Origin: Actinomycetota bacterium
Lineage (GTDB): Bacteria > Actinomycetota > Humimicrobiia > Humimicrobiales > Humimicrobiaceae
DNA: 8,461 bases
NCBI GenBank assembly: GCA_003567835.1
Contig: PWYO01000037.1
Location: 1 to 8,461 of the forward strand
Direction: 5' to 3'
Below are positions 1 through 6,537 of the stretch, in pieces. Both the position numbers and the translations under genes were made by a program. How positions within the stretch are numbered: position 1 is the stretch's first letter; each line of letters starts with the position of its first letter. The notes under the pieces are model-generated. The model had not been told where the DNA came from. It worked only from the letters and a program-made list of their open reading frames with translations, and made no database searches.

Positions 1-1392
1 GAGATTATTGGGAGGGCAGGCATCGGGGTGGATAATGTGGACCTTGATGCAGCCACAAAAAAAGGCATTATTGTGGTGAATGCGCCTGCCAGCAATGCAG
101 TAACTGTGGCCGAGCATACCATTGGCCTGCTCCTGTCTTTGGTCAGAAAAATCCCATTTGCGGATAGTTCACTAAAAGGGGGGAAATGGGAAAAATCCAA
201 GTTTAAGGGCATTGAAGTAGACGGAAAAACCTTGGGTATTGTAGGTTTCGGACAGATAGGGGGCCTGGTTGCCAAGAAAGCAATGGGGCTGGGCATGCAT
301 GTGATTGCCTATGATCCTTTCGTATCCGCGGAACGTTTTCAGCAGCTGAGCATAACCAAAGCGGACAAATTGGAGGATTTGTACCATGCTGCTGATTTCA
401 TATCCATTCATCTGCCCAAGAATAAGGATACCCTGGGGATGTTTGATGCCCAGCAGCTGGATAAAATGAAAAAAGGAACCATTCTGCTGAATGTGGCCCG
501 GGGCGGAATTGTGGTTGAAAAAGACCTGGCACAGGCCATTGAAAAAGGTCATATTGCAGGGGCGGCCATCGATGTGTATGAAAAGGAGCCCTGCACCAGT
601 TCACCATTGTTTAACCTGGATACGGTGGTGTGCACCCCTCATCTGGGTGCTTCCACTGCAGAAGCCCAGAACCGGGCGGGGACCATGATTGCCCAGCAGG
701 TGATTGCGGTATTGCAGGGCGGCGCTCCCGCTTTTCCGGTGAATGCGCCTTCTGTGCAGCCGGAGGTTATGGAAGCCATTTCTCCCTATTTTGCATTATG
801 CAATGATATGGGTATGCTTTTTTCCGGACTTTATGAAGGGAATCTGGAGACCATAAAGATTATATTCAGCGGGAAAGTATCCGAATACGATACCCGGATG
901 TTAAAATCCAGGATTATGGTCAATATACTGAAAAAATACTCCAGGGAAGTCAATATGGTCAATGTGGGGCTCATTGCCCAGGAAAACGGGCTGAAAGTGG
1001 AAGAGGTCAAGAGCAGTGAAGCCAGCGATTTTGTCAATCTGATTACCATTGAAGGAAAAGGGAAAGAGGGCAGCCTTTCTATTTCAGGCACCATTACCGG
1101 TAAAAAGAACCAGCCCAGGTTCATCGGTATTGATGCATTTGAGCTGGACATGGTTCCTTCAAAACATATGGCTTTCTTGCGGTACAAAGATGTGCCCGGA
1201 CAGATCGGCAGGATTGGAACTGCTTTCGGCAAGCTGAATGTAAATATCGCCGCCATGCACGTGGGCAGGAAAAAGAAAAGCGGCGATGCGGTCATGGGTC
1301 TTAATTTAGACTCGGAAGTGACCCCAAAAATGCTGGAAGAATTCAAGAAGATGTCCGGTTTTGAAAATATAAAAATTGTTAACTTGGACTAA
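1..1392 (+). CDS. serA: D-3-phosphoglycerate dehydrogenase (5'-truncated by window edge)
   Basis: Catalyses NAD-dependent oxidation of 3-phosphoglycerate to 3-phosphohydroxypyruvate, the first step of serine synthesis, in the cytosol. The frame is open from base 1 (EIIGRAGIGVDN), so the GTG at 28 is internal. By comparison with family members of about 525 residues, some 60-65 N-terminal residues lie upstream. Numbering from base 1, the Rossmann glycine motif GFGQIG is at residues 82-87, the NVARGG catalytic-arginine motif follows, then AIDVYEKEP with the acidic residue, and the PHLGAST catalytic histidine is at 214. Residues from about 267 to 385 match the intervening allosteric-substrate-binding (ASB) domain of long SerA proteins. 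Residues from about 388 to the end are an ACT domain (DVPGQIGRIGTAFGKLNVNI), the usual site of serine feedback. The stop TAA is 14 nt before leuA, suggesting co-transcription. Family assignment is firm; serine inhibition is inferred from the domain only. Confidence 0.96.
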   Translation, partial: EIIGRAGIGVDNVDLDAATKKGIIVVNAPASNAVTVAEHTIGLLLSLVRKIPFADSSLKGGKWEKSKFKGIEVDGKTLGIVGFGQIGGLVAKKAMGLGMHVIAYDPFVSAERFQQLSITKADKLEDLYHAADFISIHLPKNKDTLGMFDAQQLDKMKKGTILLNVARGGIVVEKDLAQAIEKGHIAGAAIDVYEKEPCTSSPLFNLDTVVCTPHLGASTAEAQNRAGTMIAQQVIAVLQGGAPAFPVNAPSVQPEVMEAISPYFALCNDMGMLFSGLYEGNLETIKIIFSGKVSEYDTRMLKSRIMVNILKKYSREVNMVNVGLIAQENGLKVEEVKSSEASDFVNLITIEGKGKEGSLSISGTITGKKNQPRFIGIDAFELDMVPSKHMAFLRYKDVPGQIGRIGTAFGKLNVNIAAMHVGRKKKSGDAVMGLNLDSEVTPKMLEEFKKMSGFENIKIVNLD

Positions 1393-1406
1393 ACACAGGC
1401 AGGTTT

Positions 1407-2918
1407 ATGATGTCCAGAAAAATATACATATTTGATACAACCTTAAGGGATGGTGAGCAGGCTCCAGGCATACACTTGAGCGTGAAGGAAAAATTGGAGA
1501 TTGCGCATCAGCTTGAAAATTTAAATGTGGATATCATTGAGGCCGGTTTTCCCATTTCTTCGGCAAGTGATTTCGAGTCGGTAAAAGAGGTCTCGGCAAA
1601 TGTGAAAAGCAGAGGTGTGGCTGCCCTGGCCCGTGCGGTGGAAAAAGATATTGATGTGGCCGGGGAGGCTTTGCGAGGTGCTTTCCAGCCGGTGATCCAT
1701 ACTTTTATATCCTCTTCGGATATTCATCTGAAGCATCAGTTTAAAAAGACCAGGGATCAGGCTTTGGAGATGGCTGCAAAGGCTGTAAACAGGGCCAAGA
1801 AATATACGGATATCATAGAATTTTCGGCCATGGATGCCACCAGAAGCGATCGAGAATTTTTATGCAGGCTTTTGCAGACGGCCATTGAGCATGGCGCAAA
1901 GATTATCAATGTGCCAGATACGGTGGGATATGCCATCCCCGGTGAATTTTCCAGCCTGGTTGAATACATTGCTCAAAATGTAAAAGGCATTGAAGATGTA
2001 ATTATCAGTGTACACTGCCATGATGACCTGGGCCTGGCGGTGGCCAATTCAATCATGGCTGTGCAAAAGGGCGCCAGCCAGATTGAATGCGCAGTCAACG
2101 GGATCGGGGAACGGGCAGGCAATGCATCTCTTGAAGAGATTGTGATGATTATCGATACCCGGAAAAAAGAGCTGGGTGTCTATACGGATATCAAAACAGA
2201 AGAGATTATGCGAACCAGCAGCCTGGTTCGCTATCTTACCGGTTACCTGGTGCCTCCCAATAAGGCCATTGTGGGAAAAAATGCATTTATTCACGAAGCG
2301 GGGATACACCAGGACGGCATGCTCAAGGAAAGGTCTACCTATGAGATCATCAAGCCGGAACATATCGGTGTTCATTCTTCCAAGCTGGTTCTGGGCAAGC
2401 ATTCAGGAAGGCATGCTTTCGCCAAAAGGCTGGAGGAGTTGGGCCTAAAGCTTCAAAAGGATGATCTTGAAAAGGCATTCGACCGGTTTAAGGCCCTGGC
2501 TGATAAGAAAGGCCAGATCAATGACAAAGACTTAAAAGCGATTGTAGAAGATGAAATCAGGGAAGTGGCCGAGCATTTTAAACTTGATTTTTACCAGGTG
2601 GTTAGCGGAACCAATGTAAAAGCAACCGCCACCATAGGTATGGAAATAGAAGGCAAAATGCGCCAGTCTGCCGCTTGCGGTGACGGCCCGGTGGATGCCT
2701 CCTTTAAGGCCATAGATGCTGTAACTGGGCTTCATACCCAGTTGGTTGAATATAATATTGAGGCGGTTTCAGAAGGCAAGGATGCCATTGGTTCGGTCCG
2801 TATTATGGTCATCTCTGACGGAAAAGAAGTCATGGGAAGCGGCATCAGCACCGATATTATAGAGGCCAGCATCAAGGCTTATGTGGATGCCATGAACAGA
2901 ATAATGGAAAATTCATAG
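1407..2918 (+). CDS. leuA: 2-isopropylmalate synthase
   Basis: Condenses acetyl-CoA with 2-ketoisovalerate to 2-isopropylmalate, the committed step of leucine synthesis. The 503-residue length is normal for bacterial LeuA. The N-terminal TIM-barrel HMGL-like domain opens with FDTTLRDGEQAPG (metal-binding Asp10, catalytic Arg14). The metal-binding HCHDD motif has His203 and His205, and GERAGNASLEE carries Asn239. LVLGKHSGRHAF marks the linker region, and the last ~120 residues form the LeuA dimer/leucine-regulatory domain (GDGPVDASFKAID, ending in STDIIEASIKAYVDAMNRI). LeuA rather than CimA is indicated by DGEQAPG and by the presence of a distinct cimA downstream. The start is ambiguous between ATG 1407 and ATG 1410: the only Shine-Dalgarno-like sequence is the weak AGGCAGG at 1397-1403, which leaves 3 nt to the first ATG and 6 nt to the second. 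Homocitrate synthase is a related alternative but less likely beside leuCD. Confidence 0.96.
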   Translation: MMSRKIYIFDTTLRDGEQAPGIHLSVKEKLEIAHQLENLNVDIIEAGFPISSASDFESVKEVSANVKSRGVAALARAVEKDIDVAGEALRGAFQPVIHTFISSSDIHLKHQFKKTRDQALEMAAKAVNRAKKYTDIIEFSAMDATRSDREFLCRLLQTAIEHGAKIINVPDTVGYAIPGEFSSLVEYIAQNVKGIEDVIISVHCHDDLGLAVANSIMAVQKGASQIECAVNGIGERAGNASLEEIVMIIDTRKKELGVYTDIKTEEIMRTSSLVRYLTGYLVPPNKAIVGKNAFIHEAGIHQDGMLKERSTYEIIKPEHIGVHSSKLVLGKHSGRHAFAKRLEELGLKLQKDDLEKAFDRFKALADKKGQINDKDLKAIVEDEIREVAEHFKLDFYQVVSGTNVKATATIGMEIEGKMRQSAACGDGPVDASFKAIDAVTGLHTQLVEYNIEAVSEGKDAIGSVRIMVISDGKEVMGSGISTDIIEASIKAYVDAMNRIMENS

Positions 2919-2920
2919 CA

Positions 2921-2926
2921 AAGGAG
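2921..2926 (+). promoter_or_regulatory. Ribosome binding site deciding the leuC TTG start
   Basis: AAGGAG lies 6 nt upstream of TTG at 2933, in the 14-nt leuA-leuC gap. The first in-frame ATG of leuC comes only at about residue 43, inside the conserved LGNDITMP region, so the TTG start is required for a full-length protein. Confidence 0.85.
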
Positions 2927-2932
2927 ACCAAA

Positions 2933-4216
2933 TTGCCACAAAATAATTCCCAGACCATAGCCCAGAAAATTCTGGCTGCCCACTGCGGAAGGGATTATGT
3001 CAGCGAAGGAGAAATCGTTAATGCAGGCTTGGATATTGTGCTGGGAAATGATATAACCATGCCCCTGGCCATCCAGGAATTTAAAAAAATAGGGGCAGAG
3101 AAGGTTTTTGATTCGGAGAGGGTGGTGATAGTCCCTGATCATTTTACCCCCAATAAGGATATAAAATCGGCCCAGCAATCCCAGCTGGTAAGAGAATTTG
3201 CTTCTGCATTTCATATTAAAAATTATTTTGAGGTAGGAAAAATGGGCATTGAACATGCCCTGCTCCCTGAACAAGGGCTGGTAGGGGCCGGTGACTTGAT
3301 TATTGGGGCAGATTCGCATACCTGCACCTACGGGGCGCTTGGTGCGGCATCCACGGGGGTGGGAAGCACAGACCTGGCTGTGGCTATGGCTACAGGCAAA
3401 CTCTGGTTTCGGGTGCCTTCCAGCATCAAGTTTGTCTATGAAGGCAAACCCCAGCCCTGGATAACCGGCAAGGACCTCATACTGCATACCATAGGTATGA
3501 TTGGAGTGGACGGGGCCCTTTATCAATCTATGGAATTTAGGGGCCCGGTTATAGGGCAGCTTTCCATGGATTCCAGATTCACCATGTCCAATATGGCCAT
3601 AGAAGCGGGCGGAAAATTCGGCATCATTGAGGCGGACAAGGTCACCGAGCAGTACCTTTCGCAAAGAGCACAGAGGCCGTATAGGGTTTATAAGAGCGAT
3701 GCGGATGCTTCCTATGACCAGGTATACCGTATAGACTGCAGCAAAATTGGCCTGCAGGTGGCCACGCCCCATCTTCCTTCCAATGCAAAGCCTGCTGAAA
3801 AACTTTCCCATATTGGCATAGACCAGGTGGTGATCGGTTCCTGCACCAATGGGCGGATGGAGGACCTTGCGGTTTCTGCAAGCATACTCAAAGGACAAAA
3901 AGTAAAAGAAGGGTTAAGGGTCATTGTTATACCTGCCACCCAAGAAATTTATTTGGAAGCGATGCAAAAAGGATATTTAAAAACATTCGTAGAAGCGGGC
4001 TGTGTGGTCAGTACACCTACTTGCGGTCCCTGCCTGGGAGGCCATATGGGCATTCTGGCAGAAGGTGAGAAGGCTCTATCCACCACCAACCGGAATTTTG
4101 TAGGCAGGATGGGACATCCCAAGAGTGAAGTTTATTTATGCGGACCTGCAGTGGCTGCCGCTTCTGCAGTCACCGGACACATTGCAATACCCCAGGAGGT
4201 TATGGATGATTATTAA
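2933..4216 (+). CDS. leuC: 3-isopropylmalate dehydratase, large subunit
   Basis: Large, iron-sulfur subunit of isopropylmalate isomerase, which converts 2- to 3-isopropylmalate through a dehydrated intermediate. It pairs with LeuD, encoded next. The 427-residue protein is the shorter LeuC2/HacA-like form common in archaea and clostridia, against about 466 residues in enterobacteria. Three [4Fe-4S] ligand cysteines are visible: Cys304 in VIGSCTNGR and Cys364/Cys367 in TPTCGPCLGG. Other aconitase-superfamily signatures are VIVPDHFTP, GADSHTCTYGALG and NRNFVGRMG. Translation starts at a TTG. The 3' end overlaps leuD by 11 nt, consistent with coupled translation of the two subunits. With cimA downstream and no second isomerase visible, it may also isomerise citramalate to 3-methylmalate (inference). 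Homoaconitase is a sequence-level alternative not favoured by context. Confidence 0.95.
   Translation: MPQNNSQTIAQKILAAHCGRDYVSEGEIVNAGLDIVLGNDITMPLAIQEFKKIGAEKVFDSERVVIVPDHFTPNKDIKSAQQSQLVREFASAFHIKNYFEVGKMGIEHALLPEQGLVGAGDLIIGADSHTCTYGALGAASTGVGSTDLAVAMATGKLWFRVPSSIKFVYEGKPQPWITGKDLILHTIGMIGVDGALYQSMEFRGPVIGQLSMDSRFTMSNMAIEAGGKFGIIEADKVTEQYLSQRAQRPYRVYKSDADASYDQVYRIDCSKIGLQVATPHLPSNAKPAEKLSHIGIDQVVIGSCTNGRMEDLAVSASILKGQKVKEGLRVIVIPATQEIYLEAMQKGYLKTFVEAGCVVSTPTCGPCLGGHMGILAEGEKALSTTNRNFVGRMGHPKSEVYLCGPAVAAASAVTGHIAIPQEVMDDY
4194..4199 (+). promoter_or_regulatory. Ribosome binding site of leuD inside the leuC 3' end
   Basis: A perfect AGGAGG sits within the last codons of leuC, 6 nt before the ATG at 4206. 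It fixes the leuD start at 4206 rather than at in-frame ATG 4125 further inside leuC, and implies translational coupling. Confidence 0.88.
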
Positions 4217-4700
4217 AGAGAAGGTTATCAAGTATGGCCACAATGTAGACACCGATGTGATTATCCCTGCCAGGTATTTGAACACCACTGATGAAAAAGA
4301 GCTGGCCTCCCACTGTTTTGAGGACCTGGACCAAGCATTTGCCGAGAAGCTGAAAAAAGCAAAAATCGTGGTTGCCGGCACAAATTTTGGTTGCGGCTCT
4401 TCCCGGGAGCATGCACCTCTGGCCATTAAGGCCAGCGGAGTCCGCCTGGTGGTTGCTTCCTCTTTTGCCCGTATTTTTTTCAGAAATGCCATCAACATCG
4501 GACTGCCTTTGGTGCAAAGCAGTGAAGCTTCACAGGAGACCGAAGAAGGCGATGTCCTGGAGGTGGATCTGAGCGGGGGGAGCATAAAAAATGTCACCCG
4601 GGACAAAGTATACAGCATCAGCCCTTTGCCTGATTTTATACAGGGGGTTATCCAAAGCGGAGGCTATATTCCATATATAAAAGGCCAAATGAAAAAATAA
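4206..4700 (+). CDS. leuD: 3-isopropylmalate dehydratase, small subunit
   Basis: Small (swivel-domain) subunit of isopropylmalate isomerase, completing the active site with LeuC. The protein is 164 residues starting MIIKEKVIKYGHNVDTDVIIPARYL, which is the normal length for the short LeuD form partnered with 420-residue LeuC proteins. Visible motifs are NVDTDVIIPARYLNT, where the loop after YL is the known substrate-specificity loop, and GTNFGCGSSREHAP with Cys63. SSFARIFFRNAINIGLPLV follows, the region around the conserved swivel-domain binding residues. The frame is open further upstream to 4125, but that stretch lies inside leuC and lacks family similarity, while AGGAGG precedes ATG 4206 at ideal spacing. 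The YLNT loop is typical of bacterial LeuD in my recollection; whether it accepts citramalate as well cannot be read from sequence. Confidence 0.95.
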   Translation: MIIKEKVIKYGHNVDTDVIIPARYLNTTDEKELASHCFEDLDQAFAEKLKKAKIVVAGTNFGCGSSREHAPLAIKASGVRLVVASSFARIFFRNAINIGLPLVQSSEASQETEEGDVLEVDLSGGSIKNVTRDKVYSISPLPDFIQGVIQSGGYIPYIKGQMKK

Positions 4701-4733
4701 TGCCTGTCCTGCTGCATTACACCCTCCTGCGGG

Positions 4734-4774
4734 CATCATGAGAAGGCATGGGGCAGCCCAGGGGTATGCTGATG
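4734..4774 (+). other. Imperfect nested hairpin in the leuD-cimA gap
   Basis: In the 106-nt gap, CATCA (4734-4738) can pair with TGATG (4770-4774). Inside it GCAT (4746-4749) pairs with ATGC (4766-4769), extended by a G-T wobble, and GGG (4751-4753) pairs with CCC (4757-4759). Unpaired bulges of 7 and 5 nt interrupt the stem and no T-run follows, so it is not an intrinsic terminator. It could be a processing or stability element, or chance. No T-box, riboswitch or leucine-rich leader peptide was recognised here. Confidence 0.3.
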
Positions 4775-4806
4775 AAAACAAGAAAATGGTTTAGGGGAGA
4801 TCAAGG

Positions 4807-6402
4807 ATGAGAGAAAATAAGATACATGTATTTGATACCACTCTAAGGGATGGAACCCAAAGTGCTGATGTATCATTGTCGGTCAGAGACAAGCTGCTTA
4901 TTGTAGACAAATTGAATGATATCGGCATTGATTATATCGAAGTTGGTTTTCCTGCTTCAAATCCTAAGGATGAAGAGCTGTTCAGTCATTTGAGGAGAAA
5001 AAATTATGATTATTCTAAGATCGTTGCCTTCGGACGGACCCGGTATAAAAATGCGGTGGTCCAAGAGGACCAGAACCTCAAGCAGCTGGTTGATTCAGGC
5101 GCAGACACGGTATGTATATTCGGTAAATCTTCTTCCCTGCATGTTGAAAAGGTTATAGAAACCGACCTGGAAAACAACCTGGACATGATCTATGAATCCA
5201 TACAGTACTTGAAACAATATTTTACAGAGATCATATTTGACGGTGAGCATTTTTTTGACGGATACAGGCTTGATGCAGATTATGCCCTTAAAACCCTAAA
5301 AGCAGCGGAGGAGGCGGGCGCAGATTATCTTGTGTTATGCGATACCAATGGTGGGTTTTTACCTGCGCAGGCCCTGAATGTGGTAGAGGCTGTGGCTGAA
5401 CAGGTCAAGACCCCTCTGGGGGTCCATTTTCATAATGACAGCGGCTGTGCCGTGGCCAATACGGTCTATGCGGTGGATAAAGTGGAAAAGGTTAAAATGA
5501 TCCAGGGGACCATAAACGGTTATGGGGAAAGGTGCGGCAATGCCGATTTGTGCCAGATTATCCCCAACCTGGAAATTAAGCTTGGCAAACAGTGCCTAAA
5601 AGAGGGCAATTTAAAACATATCACCAATCTTTCCAGGTTTGCCAGCGAAGTGGCCAATCAGATAGCCGATGGCCATCAGCCTTTTGTGGGCCAAAGCGCT
5701 TTTGCCCATAAAGGGGGCATGCATGCCAGCGGAGTAAGCAAACTATCCATGGCTTTCGAACACATCGAACCGGAGTTGGTCGGAAATACACGCCAGATCC
5801 TGGTATCTGAGCTTTCAGGCAAGAAGTCTATTATACTGAAGGCCAAAGAGTTTGGCATCAATCTCGAAAATGATCTGGAGAAGGTCTCAGAGCTTCTAAA
5901 CAGGATACAGGACATGGAGCATAGGGGGTACCAGTTTGAAGCGGCTGACGGCAGTTTTGAACTTATGGTTAGGGATGTAGTGGGGGCAAAAAAGAAGTTT
6001 TTTAACCTGGAAAGCTTCAGGGTCCTCAATGAGAAAACCGTAGAGGGCAAAATGCTTTCTGAAGCAACGGTCAAAGTCTATATTGGAGGCAGCCGCATTA
6101 TTGAGACTGCTGAAGGCAATGGGCCGGTCAATGCTTTGGATAAAGCATTGAGAAAGGCCATTACCAACTGTTATCCGGAAATTGAAAAGATCCAGCTTGC
6201 CGACTTCAAGGTCAGGGTTTTAAATGAGAAGAAAGGCACCGCAGCCGTGGTAAGAGTGCTTATTGAATCTACTGACGGTGAGAAAAGCTGGGGCACCATC
6301 GGGGTTTCCCACAATATTATTGAAGCCAGCTGGCAGGCTTTAGAAGACAGCATCATTTACGGGCTGATGCATGTACAGAATGCCGGTAAAAAGAGCCTTT
6401 GA
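4807..6402 (+). CDS. cimA: (R)-citramalate synthase
   Basis: Condenses pyruvate with acetyl-CoA to (R)-citramalate, starting the threonine-independent route to 2-ketobutyrate and isoleucine. The 531-residue protein matches the long CimA family. The catalytic TIM barrel opens with FDTTLRDGTQSADVSLS (Asp10, Arg14), where DGTQ rather than LeuA's DGEQAPG is diagnostic. HFHND supplies metal ligands His207 and His209, and GYGERCGNADL has Asn245. FVGQSAFAHKGGMHASGV follows, and from about residue 390 comes the LeuA-dimer regulatory domain (EGNGPVNALDKALRKAI, ending in SHNIIEASWQALEDSIIYG). That domain is the usual site of isoleucine feedback in characterised CimA enzymes. The start ATG follows AGGGGAG (4793-4799) by 7 nt. 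It sits where leuB often follows leuD, so it presumably relies on LeuCD plus a LeuB encoded elsewhere. LeuA and homocitrate synthase are less likely given the family-specific N-terminus. Confidence 0.94.
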   Translation: MRENKIHVFDTTLRDGTQSADVSLSVRDKLLIVDKLNDIGIDYIEVGFPASNPKDEELFSHLRRKNYDYSKIVAFGRTRYKNAVVQEDQNLKQLVDSGADTVCIFGKSSSLHVEKVIETDLENNLDMIYESIQYLKQYFTEIIFDGEHFFDGYRLDADYALKTLKAAEEAGADYLVLCDTNGGFLPAQALNVVEAVAEQVKTPLGVHFHNDSGCAVANTVYAVDKVEKVKMIQGTINGYGERCGNADLCQIIPNLEIKLGKQCLKEGNLKHITNLSRFASEVANQIADGHQPFVGQSAFAHKGGMHASGVSKLSMAFEHIEPELVGNTRQILVSELSGKKSIILKAKEFGINLENDLEKVSELLNRIQDMEHRGYQFEAADGSFELMVRDVVGAKKKFFNLESFRVLNEKTVEGKMLSEATVKVYIGGSRIIETAEGNGPVNALDKALRKAITNCYPEIEKIQLADFKVRVLNEKKGTAAVVRVLIESTDGEKSWGTIGVSHNIIEASWQALEDSIIYGLMHVQNAGKKSL

Positions 6403-6456
6403 CCTTCTTTTTTGCGCATATGGGTATTTGGCGCCAGTATCCTTTGGTCAGGCATT

Positions 6457-6480
6457 TTTTTTAGCATATTGACTAAAAAA
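6457..6480 (+). repeat. AT-rich perfect inverted repeat in the cimA-ilvD gap
   Basis: TTTTTTAG (6457-6464) and CTAAAAAA (6473-6480) are exact reverse complements around the 8-nt loop CATATTGA. The stem is almost all A-T and therefore weak as RNA. It follows directly on an 8-base T run and contains a TTGACT hexamer (6469-6474) for which no matching -10 box is seen. It may be an operator-like or weak terminator/processing site; no function can be assigned. Confidence 0.4.
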
Positions 6481-6537
6481 GGATGCGTTAGGTGCTGAGC
6501 ACAACTGGTTTTATGTTCATCAAAAAAGGGTTTTCCC

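Noticed and set aside
2879..3898. Long open frame (339 codons) on the minus strand opposite leuC
   Set aside because: It is the complement of a clearly conserved leuC, its translation shows no recognisable family features, and no ribosome binding site or context supports it.
4701..4775. Cysteine-rich 23-codon open stretch in the leuD frame after its TAA, ending in tandem TGA codons
   Set aside because: It has five cysteines but no start codon, and LeuD is already full length (164 residues), so a read-through extension or separate peptide is not supported.
4738..4794. Small 18-codon ORF (MRRHGAAQGYADENKKMV) ahead of cimA as a possible attenuator leader peptide
   Set aside because: It has no Shine-Dalgarno, contains only one Val and no Leu or Ile codons, and no terminator/antiterminator pair follows.
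6425..6462. Possible intrinsic terminator after cimA (8-T run at 6455-6462)
   Set aside because: The only hairpins upstream of the T run are short and wobble-rich (for example GCCAG/TTGGT, 6433-6447) and lie 7 nt from it; no stable GC-rich stem abuts the T run.
6469..6497. TTGACT as a -35 box of an ilvD promoter
   Set aside because: At 16-18 nt spacing the downstream sequence is GC-containing (around GGTGCTGA) and no TATAAT-like hexamer is present.
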